From assembly GCA_947084935.1 (NCBI GenBank), contig CAMTUH010000008.1, positions 1 to 59,867 of the forward strand: a DNA stretch of 59,867 nucleotides, written 5' to 3'. The notes under the pieces are model-generated. The model made no database searches and was not told the DNA's origin. It saw nothing but the letters and a program-made list of their open reading frames with translations. The DNA comes from CAMTUH01 sp947084935. GTDB lineage: Bacteria > Pseudomonadota > Gammaproteobacteria > Coxiellales > Coxiellaceae. Position numbers and translations under genes: made by a program. Shown piece after piece: positions 1 to 8,295 of this stretch. The stretch's first letter is position 1, and the number at the start of each line of letters is the position of its first letter.

Positions 1-2
1 CA

Positions 3-140
3 GCAATCAGTGGCCCTGATGGTGAGGAGATATTCGAGGCGTATGCCGAAAATAAAACCCCTGCCGCTTATCGAATCTTCTGGTATTACGGCCCAAAGAA
101 GAGCCAAATCACTATTGTTGCGATTACGCCGCATCCCTAA
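3..140 (+). CDS. C-terminal fragment of a possible RelE/ParE-like toxin
   Basis: An open frame enters from the left edge and ends at TAA 138-140, giving 45 residues with no start in the window. The tail (RIFWYYGPKKSQITIVAITPHP region) has the alternating basic/hydrophobic strand pattern seen at the C-terminus of RelE/ParE-type mRNA interferases. No partner antitoxin gene is visible immediately downstream. The family call rests on this short pattern and is weak; it could equally be an unrelated small protein. Confidence 0.35.
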   Translation, partial: AISGPDGEEIFEAYAENKTPAAYRIFWYYGPKKSQITIVAITPHP

Positions 141-246
141 TCATTTTAATGTGGAATTGAAAGAAGCAGTTTGATACCTTTCTTATGTCCGAATTCTTAA
201 ACGGATAATTACGGCATTATGGGCAATCTGAAATAAAGGAGTTATT

Positions 247-906
247 GTGTCACGACATCAATCCAGTGCGACATCGGTATTTTCAGGCGATTTATTGGGA
301 GAAGATGGCAGAGAAGCTTTACATACTTGTGTAAAAGTTACGATCGTAGGTGAATCCGACACGTTACAGCAATATTCAGTTCGCGATGCTTTTGGGAGAA
401 TTAAAGATTGCTTTTATGGCTCTTTTCCCGAAGATCTCAATTTTTTGCCGATAGACAAGGAAAGTTACGACATCCGCGACATCAAACGAGCGGTTGATTT
501 CGTCACACAAAGTGAGCGCGTGAAAAAATATCCGACGGAAGGCGATGTGAACGCGAAAGGTTTGGTGGCTGTGCCGCGTTATCTGGACGACAAGACCCAA
601 CAAATAGAAGCAGAATATCAAGAAGCCATAGCTGCTACGGTTGTTGAGTACGGAACCGGATTTATTATTGCCGATGGTTTCGTTGTGACGAATCGTCATG
701 TGATTGAAATGGCGGAAGGGGACGATAATTTTTATGAAACCGTAATTGAAAATGCGCGTGTGGGACAATTGAAATGCCAGATTGTTGCAGCGGATGCGTT
801 GACCGATTTGGCATTGCTTTATTCATCTGAGCTTCATCTGGATGATTGTGGTATTACACCCTTAGCATTATCTTCAGAGGCCTTACGTGGTGAATTTAAG
901 GAGTGA
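247..906 (+). pseudogene. Truncated trypsin-like (S1) serine protease
   Basis: The GTG start at 247 is supported by an AAAGGAG ribosome site just upstream. Residues about 120-219 resemble a trypsin-like peptidase domain: GTGFII, then TNRHVI with the catalytic His, then TDLALL with the catalytic Asp. The frame stops at TGA 904 before any GDSG-type serine motif. The next sequence in another frame (from 903, VTVGHP) looks like a continuation of the fold but also stops soon. So the catalytic Ser is absent and the gene appears broken by a frameshift or 3' deletion. The N-terminal 100 residues are of unknown function. The gene ends inside the convergent gene at 896-1369, suggesting that a rearrangement removed its 3' end. 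Confidence 0.6.
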
Positions 907-1369
907 CTGTTGGACATCCGTGTATGTCAGGATTCTGTATTTTAGCGTCCACTGTATTGCTATTCGGCACGTGAAAAGGATGCTGTAAATACCTTCCATC
1001 GCGGCATTGGACTTTGATCTCTACGAGAGTAGGGTTACACCATTTATCTTGTAACAAATACCAGCCCAGGCGCGGACCTTCATTTACCCCATCTGCCTGA
1101 TGGTGGGAGGGAATGGATAAGCCATCCGGCCACACCTCTTCTTGCACATCTCCTCCTCCCAACGGGCCCACTGAACAGATCAGGCTTTGAAAAGTATATT
1201 TAACCACATATTTTACCGATACCGTATTATCGGAATCGTTGTGAACGTGGACATTAATCCAATGAGAAGGCGGTTTAGGGCCGGGATCAGCAGCAGCCAG
1301 CATAGGGAGAGAGATCCCTCCTGCCAACAGGGCGAGGCCCGCTATTAAAGTATTCTTTTTCGTATTCAT
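896..1369 (-). CDS. Small secreted protein of unknown function
   Basis: This 157-residue protein starts with a clear Sec signal peptide (basic MNTKK, hydrophobic core to about residue 24, cleavage near LAAA-DPG). The mature part is Pro/His-rich with six Cys residues, fitting an exported, possibly disulfide-bonded protein. No family is recognised. Two other short secreted proteins in this window (13032 and 43294) share the general plan of signal peptide, few Cys and a compact beta-rich domain, but I see no convincing alignment between them. It is transcribed toward and overlaps the broken protease by 11 bases. A good promoter lies upstream at 1412-1440. Confidence 0.7.
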   Translation of the reverse strand: MNTKKNTLIAGLALLAGGISLPMLAAADPGPKPPSHWINVHVHNDSDNTVSVKYVVKYTFQSLICSVGPLGGGDVQEEVWPDGLSIPSHHQADGVNEGPRLGWYLLQDKWCNPTLVEIKVQCRDGRYLQHPFHVPNSNTVDAKIQNPDIHGCPTVTP

Positions 1370-1411
1370 AGAGTTAGGACCTTAGGACCATCATTCAGGA
1401 AATACCCTCTA

Positions 1412-1440
1412 ATTGTACTCTATAAAGCTAAAATGTGCAA
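1412..1440 (-). promoter_or_regulatory. Predicted sigma-70 promoter for the secreted protein gene
   Basis: Read on the minus strand, TTGCAC (1440-1435), a 17-base spacer and TACAAT (1417-1412) form a near-consensus promoter 43 bases upstream of the ATG at 1369. In the rest of the 1370-1676 gap I see no gene, repeat or convincing promoter for the plus-strand gene at 1677. Confidence 0.55.
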
Positions 1441-1676
1441 AATATGACCAAATCGGACGGTTGCAGACGGGCTACCCAGACAGTCAGAAACAGGCGGCCC
1501 AACTTCCACAAAACCTGCAAAACCATGCATTATATTTATATTTCAGAGGCAATGGTTTTCACTGCTTTTAACTGACTGTTAAGTATTATTATTTGTGCAA
1601 GAGGCCAATAAGTAAGTAAATTTTGATAGAATACGGTAATTTCTGGAAGAAAGCTTAGATCTTCGGTAAGATTTTT

Positions 1677-3365
1677 ATGCGCCATAATCCTCGCCGTTCA
1701 ATGGAAGAAATTGGGAGACCCGAAGGCCCACCTGAGTTAGAGGGATTTAAAAAGGTCTTTTCTTATTATCTCTCAGGAAAAGAATTGCCCTCCTTGAAGC
1801 GGGAACTTGCTCGACAAGGGTTTTTATTGTTTGTTTGTTTTTCGGGTGGTGGTCTTTACTCTCCACTTGCGGCGAGACTGGCCGATCGCCCGAACACCAT
1901 TATCGACACTGGAAATTACGCTCTCAATCGATGGTTCTGCGCTTTGTCGGTTTTTATTTCCGCAACGAGTGTTTTGTATAAAGCGACGGGTGATTTTTTT
2001 ACTGAGCGAGACAATGAAACGGTGCCTGCTGCCTTGGAAGACGTACTTACTCCCGCGTTGACCGGGTGGGAAAAAATATTCTCCGATTTATTCATTGTCG
2101 TAGGGTCGGCGCTTTCAGCGCTCCCTCTAGCGATGGTTAGTATTTTCTATCCACTCATTGATTCAATTCCCTTTATAGTAGTACAAGCAATTATTGTTGA
2201 ATTTTCTAATACGATTTTGCATTTTTTATCGCTTAAATTGGCGCTCACCTATCCGCTGTATCGCTTTCCGATTTTACCTTTTGAATGGCTTATTAAAAAA
2301 TGTTTTCCTTCCGAAGAAGTTGAGAAAAATACAGAAGCTGAATTTATTCGCCAACGAGTTATTGCTTTTCTGGAGCGCGTGCAGCAACACTTGGAATCCG
2401 ATTTTTGTACGTTTGACCGGCGCACTTGGACTTATCGATGGGAAATTTCTCGCGAACTTCGAAACGCGTTATTACAAAACGACTCGGGTTTGCTGCTGGA
2501 CTTTTCTAAAGAGTTTTCAGCGGCGCGTACAGCACCCTCCATTCAGGTTTCAAAGTGGGATCGTCCATTGTGCGAATTAGCGGGAGTTATTGGTGGAGTC
2601 TGGGTTACGGGCAGTCTTGCTGGCTATTTTATATCGTCCGTTCTTGAGATTTATAATTGGACGGGTAGTGGTGTCGGGACTTTTTTTATAACAGCTCTGC
2701 CGATCTATTTTTTAAGTGTATTATTTAGTTTCCTTGGTTATAACGTTGGTAAAATGTTGTATCAGAATGCGACCCACTGGGGACCCACGGATAATAAATT
2801 GCCGTTTGAATCCAAGCTGTACCCTAAATTCTTTTACGGCATGATGGTCTTCAGTATATTGAGTAATCTCTATTCCTATGCCGCCGCCGAAGAATTAATC
2901 CACGAATGGGTTCCCGACACCGAGCAATGGGCTGTTTTGGGGTCCTTGCTGATTTGGCTTTCTAGGACCGGTATTCCTCTTCCGCTTTCCATCAATGCGA
3001 TAAAAGACCTTGCTCAAACATTCATTAGAAAATGGGCTATTTATCGAGGTGATGGAGATGTACAACTGGCCGCTGAATTAATGACCTCTCTTGATCAGCT
3101 TATTTTTGCGGTTAAAATGATGAATCCACAGGTACTGCTGGACGTCAAATCGGACTTGGTTGCAAATCAGATCATAGCGGACTTTGAGATTGTACCATCC
3201 ACCACGGCAGAACAAACAGAACAACCCAAGGCTAAGCCGGTGGGTTGGGCAGAATGGTGGGCAGAGAAATGCTGTTTTTGGTGGCGAGGAAGTGAGAGCA
3301 AGGAACGTGCGCCTCTATTGGATTCAAACACAGAAGCGCCTGAATATTCCAGCATTAATTCATAA
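1677..3365 (+). CDS. Polytopic membrane protein with an acidic-dileucine C-terminal tail
   Basis: This 562-residue protein has several hydrophobic segments (about residues 48-66, 83-103, 133-160, 165-195, then four more between 300 and 440) and soluble regions between and after them. No conserved enzyme motif is visible and I do not recognise the family. The C-terminal tail from about residue 500 is hydrophilic and contains ERAPLL (543-548), which fits the eukaryotic [DE]xxxL[LI] sorting signal. The start at 1677 lacks a strong ribosome site; an in-frame ATG at 1701 is an alternative. The gene stands alone between a 307-base gap and the convergent kinase gene. An effector or inner-membrane role is possible; neither is shown. 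Confidence 0.6.
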   Translation: MRHNPRRSMEEIGRPEGPPELEGFKKVFSYYLSGKELPSLKRELARQGFLLFVCFSGGGLYSPLAARLADRPNTIIDTGNYALNRWFCALSVFISATSVLYKATGDFFTERDNETVPAALEDVLTPALTGWEKIFSDLFIVVGSALSALPLAMVSIFYPLIDSIPFIVVQAIIVEFSNTILHFLSLKLALTYPLYRFPILPFEWLIKKCFPSEEVEKNTEAEFIRQRVIAFLERVQQHLESDFCTFDRRTWTYRWEISRELRNALLQNDSGLLLDFSKEFSAARTAPSIQVSKWDRPLCELAGVIGGVWVTGSLAGYFISSVLEIYNWTGSGVGTFFITALPIYFLSVLFSFLGYNVGKMLYQNATHWGPTDNKLPFESKLYPKFFYGMMVFSILSNLYSYAAAEELIHEWVPDTEQWAVLGSLLIWLSRTGIPLPLSINAIKDLAQTFIRKWAIYRGDGDVQLAAELMTSLDQLIFAVKMMNPQVLLDVKSDLVANQIIADFEIVPSTTAEQTEQPKAKPVGWAEWWAEKCCFWWRGSESKERAPLLDSNTEAPEYSSINS

Positions 3366-3386
3366 AAAAGCACAAGATACTTAGAA

Positions 3387-6300
3387 TTAAAAAGTCTTTG
3401 ATTCCCATACTTCTAAAAATATATCCATAGCTTTCTGTAAATTAGTATAAGTTTTTTCGAGTTGCTCAGGGATCTGGGGGTAAGCCTTTACTGCCTGAAG
3501 AAACAGGTGTAGCGCATTTTCTAGGTGGGGTAGTTTAAGATAACAAACGCCACCACGAAGACGATGTAATTCTGTATTCAATGCCTGAGTATTGTTGCCA
3601 GCATAAAATTTCTCTAATTTTTCTTTTGTTCCCTTTAGGTCTGCAGAAAGCATCGCCAATAATTGGCGCGTAAAATCAGGATCACCATTGCACATACGAA
3701 CACAAGCATCCCAATCAATTACTGCAAGAGGTTCTTGGGAATCAGTCAAGGACTCATTTTTCTGTGGGAGTTGTTTTTCTACAGGAATTTTAAAAATGTA
3801 TTTCTGCAGAATTGACTCTAGTGCTAATGGTTGAACAGGTTTGCTGAGCACATCTTGCATGCCGGCATTCAGACACTCTTGTTGTTTTTCAGGGTCGCCC
3901 GCGTGCCCTGTTAATGCAACAATAGGCACTTGAGATTTTTGTGTATCTGCGAGCGCCCGAATTCTTTTTACAGCCTCAACACCGCTGAAATCAGGCAGGC
4001 CAATATCCATTAAAATCAAATCGTAAGATTCGCTTTGTGCTTTTTTCACAGCTTGTGCGCCATTTTTAGCAACGTCAGTTGCGCAGTTAAAAGGTTTTAA
4101 TGCCAATCTCACTGCTATGGCAGCAAGGGTATTATCCTCAACAATAAGGATGGATGCGGTGGCTTCAGTTGGGGTTGGTGATTTTTCAAATTCTGCTGCA
4201 ATAGCGGCTGTGCTAATAGGTTTGGGTATTTTAGACACACGAATTGACTCCTTTGCTCGATCAGTATGGTCAGATGTCATGAGCGGGACGGTGACTGTGA
4301 AACAAGTGCCCTTTCCAACCTCACTCTTTACGTCAATTTTCCCACCCATGGCTTCAAGGTAACGTTTAACGGTGTACAGCCCTAAGCCGGCACCTTTATA
4401 TAGCCCCTCGTAAGCAGGCGTCAAACGCGAAAAGTGCTCAAAAATCGTATCGAATTTATCACTCGGGATACCCACTCCACTGTCTTCTACAAGAATTTGT
4501 AGGATTACTTTGTTACCTGCTTGATGATCGATAGTATCAGCTTTTGACAATTGCACTTTTATTTTGACAAAACCGCTTTCCGTGAACTTTAAGGCATTAC
4601 TGAGAAGGTTAAGTAAGATACGGTCAAGATAAATACGTAATCCATAAAGATATTCTGGAATACTCTGATTAATCTCATGCAGTAAGTTCAATTTTTTATG
4701 TTGTGCAACGGGTAGCAGTAATTCAATATTATGCTCAACCAGTTCGCGTAGATTAAACGATTCGGGACTTTCTGTTGTTACGCCGGATTCTAAACTCACA
4801 ACCTCTAAAATTTCGTTACAGAGCTGTAAAAGTTCATCTGTGGCTGCCATCAGAAACGCACCGTTGCGGCGAACCATTTCAATGATATTCGTTAATAGCG
4901 GTGAATACGGTGATGATGTGGGTGTTGCTTTGCTTTGTTGCTCGGTTTGTAAAGAGGATCGAGCATGATCTGCTGTATTCAGCATATCTTGCACCATTCC
5001 CAACATCCCGGTAATGGGAGTCCGTAGGTCATGACTCATATTGGCAATAAATTCAGATTTCGATTTACTGGCAGCCAGTGCTTTTTCTCGCTGATCACGT
5101 AAATTTTTCTCAAGTTCTTTTCTGTACGTGATATCAGTGGATGTTCCTACGATACCGATTATATTCCTATCGTCATCGTAAAGTGGCGATTTATTGGTTA
5201 ACATGATCGCAGAACTACCGTCACCTTGTACGATAGTTTCTTCCAAATTAATGGTCTCCCCAGTTTTTAATACGTATAAGTCAGCTTCCAATAATTTATC
5301 TGCTATCTCTTTATTCCATAGCTGATGATCGTCTTTTCCGATAAACTCCTTACGAGAAGCAAGGTCAAGAACTTCAATAACCCGGTCATTACAGCCAAGA
5401 TATTTTAAATTTTTATCCTTCCACCAAATGTTACCGGGTAATTTTTCGATAATTTTTCGGAATGGTTCTTTGTAGGATTCATTTTTTTTGACTCTTATAA
5501 TTAAGCTATGAGCCACTATTCGTGTTGTATCAAGCTCAGGGTGAGCTTTAATAAGTTGATCGTCTGCATAGGGTTCGCAAACTTCATCTAATAAAAACCC
5601 TGACCGTACGAGCGCATTTAGCCATTTACTCAATGGCTTTGAAAAGCGAGGAACTTTAAATTTTTTCATGCTGGATGGCGAATGAAGATGCTGCCACTCA
5701 TGAATTTCGCCCATGCTTTCTTTGAAATAATCTTTCATTAGAAAACCCAATACTTCACCTTCTTCATCTTTTACCCACCGCCCCAGATGCTCATTAAAAG
5801 CGGGATGAATAAGAGAAAATTGAAGGAATCCAGAAGGAGCTAAAACTCTATGCACTTCCGATAAGACTTTTTCAAAGTCGGGCATATCCATGAATGACAT
5901 TGTTGCGATAACAAAATCAAAATATTCATTTGGGAATGGTAAATTTGTAGCATTTATCTTTTTAAAAATAAGATTGGATGGAACGGGATTATTTAAATTA
6001 ATCTGAATAAATTTATCTGCCACGTCGATAGCGACAAGGGATTTGCACAATCGCGCAACTAAGCGTGAGTTGTGACCATCACCACAACCGATATCTAATC
6101 CTGTAGAATTAGTTATGTCGGGTAACATGTTCAAAAAAGCGGGTGTGTTGAGACAATCTCGCCAAACATCAAATCCTTTCTCTGAGGCCTCATACCAAAT
6201 ATTCGCATTTTCATTCCATAATTCGGAAACTTTTTTATGAAATTCGGCCCGTTTTTTCATCGCCACTTCGTCATTTTGGTTTACTGGGGAGGTTTCGAGA

Positions 6301-6704
6301 CAAATACCCAGTATGCCCACCACTTGGCCTTTTTCATCTTCTAAAGGTTTCCTTGCCGTGAGGCAGGACACTGTGTGACCGTTTGCTAACTTTCTGCTTT
6401 CTTCCGTAGTGATTTCAGTATTGGTGGTTATTACCGCTTGATCATGTGCCCTCAAAATGGGTTCCTGATCTCGCCAAGATAGATCAATATCGGTTTTTCC
6501 AACAATTTCATCGGGTGAATCAAGCCCCGCGAACGCTGCCATGCTAGAGTTACAACCTCGGTAAACTCCCTTATTATCCTTCCAATAAACAGAACCCGGT
6601 AAGGTAAGCAGGAAAGCTTTTAGGAAGGATGGATCGCTAATATTTACTTTCATAAGAAAATGCTTCATACCGTTGGTCAGACCACCTGGGTTGATTATAC
6701 CCAT
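3387..6704 (-). CDS. Hybrid sensor histidine kinase with embedded SAM-methyltransferase domain
   Basis: This 1105-residue multidomain signalling protein is predicted cytoplasmic, with no evident membrane segment. Order: PAS-like domain (25-137, WKDNKGVYRGCN); class I methyltransferase (about 155-405, SAM motif GLDIGCGDG at 202-210, then a CxxP-like acidic motif); second PAS (415-530, WWKDKNLKYLGCN, closely like the first); HisKA with phosphoacceptor His558 (ANMSHDLRTP); HATPase (N-box LLSNALKF, G-boxes DSGVGIP and GAGLGLY); receiver with Asp900 and Lys955; HPt domain with His1047 (ELHRLRGG). Phosphate would flow His558-Asp900-His1047 to an unlinked regulator, as in ArcB-type phosphorelays. 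The methyltransferase insertion between paired PAS domains is unusual. The first ATG (6704) is used; Met13 and Met18 are alternatives. Confidence 0.85.
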   Translation of the reverse strand: MGIINPGGLTNGMKHFLMKVNISDPSFLKAFLLTLPGSVYWKDNKGVYRGCNSSMAAFAGLDSPDEIVGKTDIDLSWRDQEPILRAHDQAVITTNTEITTEESRKLANGHTVSCLTARKPLEDEKGQVVGILGICLETSPVNQNDEVAMKKRAEFHKKVSELWNENANIWYEASEKGFDVWRDCLNTPAFLNMLPDITNSTGLDIGCGDGHNSRLVARLCKSLVAIDVADKFIQINLNNPVPSNLIFKKINATNLPFPNEYFDFVIATMSFMDMPDFEKVLSEVHRVLAPSGFLQFSLIHPAFNEHLGRWVKDEEGEVLGFLMKDYFKESMGEIHEWQHLHSPSSMKKFKVPRFSKPLSKWLNALVRSGFLLDEVCEPYADDQLIKAHPELDTTRIVAHSLIIRVKKNESYKEPFRKIIEKLPGNIWWKDKNLKYLGCNDRVIEVLDLASRKEFIGKDDHQLWNKEIADKLLEADLYVLKTGETINLEETIVQGDGSSAIMLTNKSPLYDDDRNIIGIVGTSTDITYRKELEKNLRDQREKALAASKSKSEFIANMSHDLRTPITGMLGMVQDMLNTADHARSSLQTEQQSKATPTSSPYSPLLTNIIEMVRRNGAFLMAATDELLQLCNEILEVVSLESGVTTESPESFNLRELVEHNIELLLPVAQHKKLNLLHEINQSIPEYLYGLRIYLDRILLNLLSNALKFTESGFVKIKVQLSKADTIDHQAGNKVILQILVEDSGVGIPSDKFDTIFEHFSRLTPAYEGLYKGAGLGLYTVKRYLEAMGGKIDVKSEVGKGTCFTVTVPLMTSDHTDRAKESIRVSKIPKPISTAAIAAEFEKSPTPTEATASILIVEDNTLAAIAVRLALKPFNCATDVAKNGAQAVKKAQSESYDLILMDIGLPDFSGVEAVKRIRALADTQKSQVPIVALTGHAGDPEKQQECLNAGMQDVLSKPVQPLALESILQKYIFKIPVEKQLPQKNESLTDSQEPLAVIDWDACVRMCNGDPDFTRQLLAMLSADLKGTKEKLEKFYAGNNTQALNTELHRLRGGVCYLKLPHLENALHLFLQAVKAYPQIPEQLEKTYTNLQKAMDIFLEVWESKTF

Positions 6705-6882
6705 TACCTTTAAAGATGCGAAATGCCGAACAAATAAAGATCCGCAGGCGTATCCCTGTGCCTGCCAGATCTTCCTTTGCCTGTTTGGATCTTTATTAGT
6801 GGTGCTTTCCGTGCAGCAGTGCGTCCTTCACTGCCTGGTTGCATAGTAATTGATTTTTGGTCAAAAAAATGCCAGCCAAAAG

Positions 6883-6920
6883 CTGTTCATTTTGTGAGTA
6901 ATTGCTCACAAAATGAACAG
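6883..6920. repeat. Perfect 16-bp inverted repeat, dispersed in the genome
   Basis: CTGTTCATTTTGTGAG (6883-6898), a 6-base loop and its exact complement (6905-6920) form a strong palindrome in the 445-base gap 6705-7149. A copy of the right arm with its AATTG flank recurs at 48283-48303, in similar surroundings, so this is a dispersed element or an insertion-element end. No T-run follows on either strand, so it is a poor intrinsic terminator. Confidence 0.6.
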
Positions 6921-6979
6921 ACCCCTCTGGGTGCGATTCTGTGGCAAAATTTCTCCTGGAACGTTAATTTTTAATAGTT

Positions 6980-7072
6980 CGTCATCCCGGCAAGGAAGCC
7001 GGGATCCAGATTCCACGGACGGGAATGCGCGTCCCTGAAACTGGATCCTCGCCTTCCTTGGCGAGGATGACG
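6980..7072. repeat. REP/MITE-like element with imperfect terminal inverted repeats
   Basis: A 93-base unit starts CGTCATCCCGGCAAGGAAGC and ends with the near-complement of this (CTTCCTTGGCGAGGATGACG); the arms of about 30 bases match with a few substitutions and each arm is itself a small hairpin. It has no coding capacity. It lies downstream of the E2 gene (7150) and could protect that transcript end. I saw no second full copy in the window. Confidence 0.55.
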
Positions 7073-7149
7073 AAAAAAAAGTGAATACGAAAACGGAAAA
7101 ACTAACGTTACGGTGTACTATCGCAGTTAAGCTCGAAAGGACAGGAAGG

Positions 7150-8295
7150 TCAATTGGAGTGTTCCAGCGCATCCATCATCGCTCTTAAAAACCGCACGGT
7201 TTCGCCGCCGGTGACGATGCGGTGGTCGGTAGTGATCGACAACGGTAAGATGCGGTGGACGGCGGGTTTGCCGTTCTCGGGGACGACGGCGTCGCGCAGG
7301 CGACCCGCGCCGACGATGGCCACCATGGGCGGAATGATGATGGGGTTTGCATAGCGTCCTGCAAAAGAGCCGTAGTTCGAGAGTGTGATGGTGGCGCCGT
7401 GCAAGTCTTCTTGCGGGATACTGCGATTTTGGGCTTGCTGTTTAAATCGCTCGATCCCTTGGCGCAACGCTTCATCGTCTTTGTGTGCGACGTCTTTCAG
7501 CACGGGCACGTAAAGTCCGTGCGGCGTGTCCAGCGCAAAACCGATATTAATCACTGTATTCGGTTTATAAGCCATTTTTGTGCTGTCAAAATACACATTG
7601 AGCATGGGTTCTGCTGTGCACGCCGCTTGCATGGCGCGAATCAGGCGAATCATGATGTCTTGTTTTCCGCTCCACGCATGCAGATCCGCATCGTCCACGA
7701 TGGTGACGGGAGCAATTTCCTGATTGGATCGAGAGATACTTTGCACCATCGCACGTCGTACGTTTGAAAGCGGCGTGAGCTCGCCTTCAATTTCATACGC
7801 TTTTTTAGGCGCTTCTTGCTTCGCCCCACCGGCGGCGCGCTTTACGTCTTCAGCGGTAATTGCTGACCCACTCGGTGTAATCGTTGCTAGATCCACACCC
7901 AATTGTTTCGCCAGCATTCGCACGGCCGGTGTTGCTTTAATGTGTTTTCCAGGCGTAATTTTTTTTGCTTGTACGCCCAGAGCGGATTCTTTGAGAACGG
8001 TTTCGCTTTCTTCGATAGCGCCGACGACTGTGCCCGCATCTTTGGGCTTTTCTTCTGCGCCTTCGCCCTCAAATCCAACCAAAGGTTGTCCCGTTTCAAT
8101 GGTGTCGCCGGGCTTGCCGTATAATTTTTCAATTTTTCCGGAAAAAGGAGCGGGCACGTCGACCAACGCTTTTGCCGTTTCCATGGAAACTAAGGGTTGA
8201 TCGGCTTTCACCTCGTCGCCAACTTTCACAAACCATTCGCGAACGATGGCATCGGGCAGACCTTCTCCCAAGTCGGGTAATTTAAAGATTTTCAT
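7150..8295 (-). CDS. pdhC: Dihydrolipoamide acyltransferase (E2) of a 2-oxo acid dehydrogenase complex
   Basis: This is the core enzyme that transfers acyl groups from lipoyl-lysine to CoA. The 381-residue protein has one lipoyl domain (1-78, lipoylated Lys42 in METAKA), an E1/E3-binding domain (about 118-152, KATPAVRMLAKQLGV) and the catalytic acyltransferase domain. The active-site motif reads DHRIVTGG, with Thr where most E2 enzymes have Asp (HxxxDG); catalytic His358 is kept. It is last in a four-gene operon with ATGA stop/start overlap to the E1beta gene. The leucine dehydrogenase at the head of the operon suggests branched-chain 2-oxo acids as substrate (then bkdB), although relatives are usually annotated pyruvate dehydrogenase. 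No E3 gene is present here. Confidence 0.88.
   Translation of the reverse strand: MKIFKLPDLGEGLPDAIVREWFVKVGDEVKADQPLVSMETAKALVDVPAPFSGKIEKLYGKPGDTIETGQPLVGFEGEGAEEKPKDAGTVVGAIEESETVLKESALGVQAKKITPGKHIKATPAVRMLAKQLGVDLATITPSGSAITAEDVKRAAGGAKQEAPKKAYEIEGELTPLSNVRRAMVQSISRSNQEIAPVTIVDDADLHAWSGKQDIMIRLIRAMQAACTAEPMLNVYFDSTKMAYKPNTVINIGFALDTPHGLYVPVLKDVAHKDDEALRQGIERFKQQAQNRSIPQEDLHGATITLSNYGSFAGRYANPIIIPPMVAIVGAGRLRDAVVPENGKPAVHRILPLSITTDHRIVTGGETVRFLRAMMDALEHSN

Noticed and set aside
1453..1676. Promoter for the membrane protein at 1677
   Set aside because: Several TTGATA/TATTAT-like hexamers occur in AT-rich DNA but none with both good match and 16-18 base spacing.
6980..7072. Intrinsic terminator for the E2 operon
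   Set aside because: The stem is followed by A-residues on the plus strand and preceded by T-residues on the minus strand, the wrong side for termination of the minus-strand operon.
7255..7767. Open frames antisense to the E2 gene (170 and 158 codons)
   Set aside because: They lie wholly within a well-supported gene, have no ribosome site and show no domain; they reflect codon bias of the real strand.
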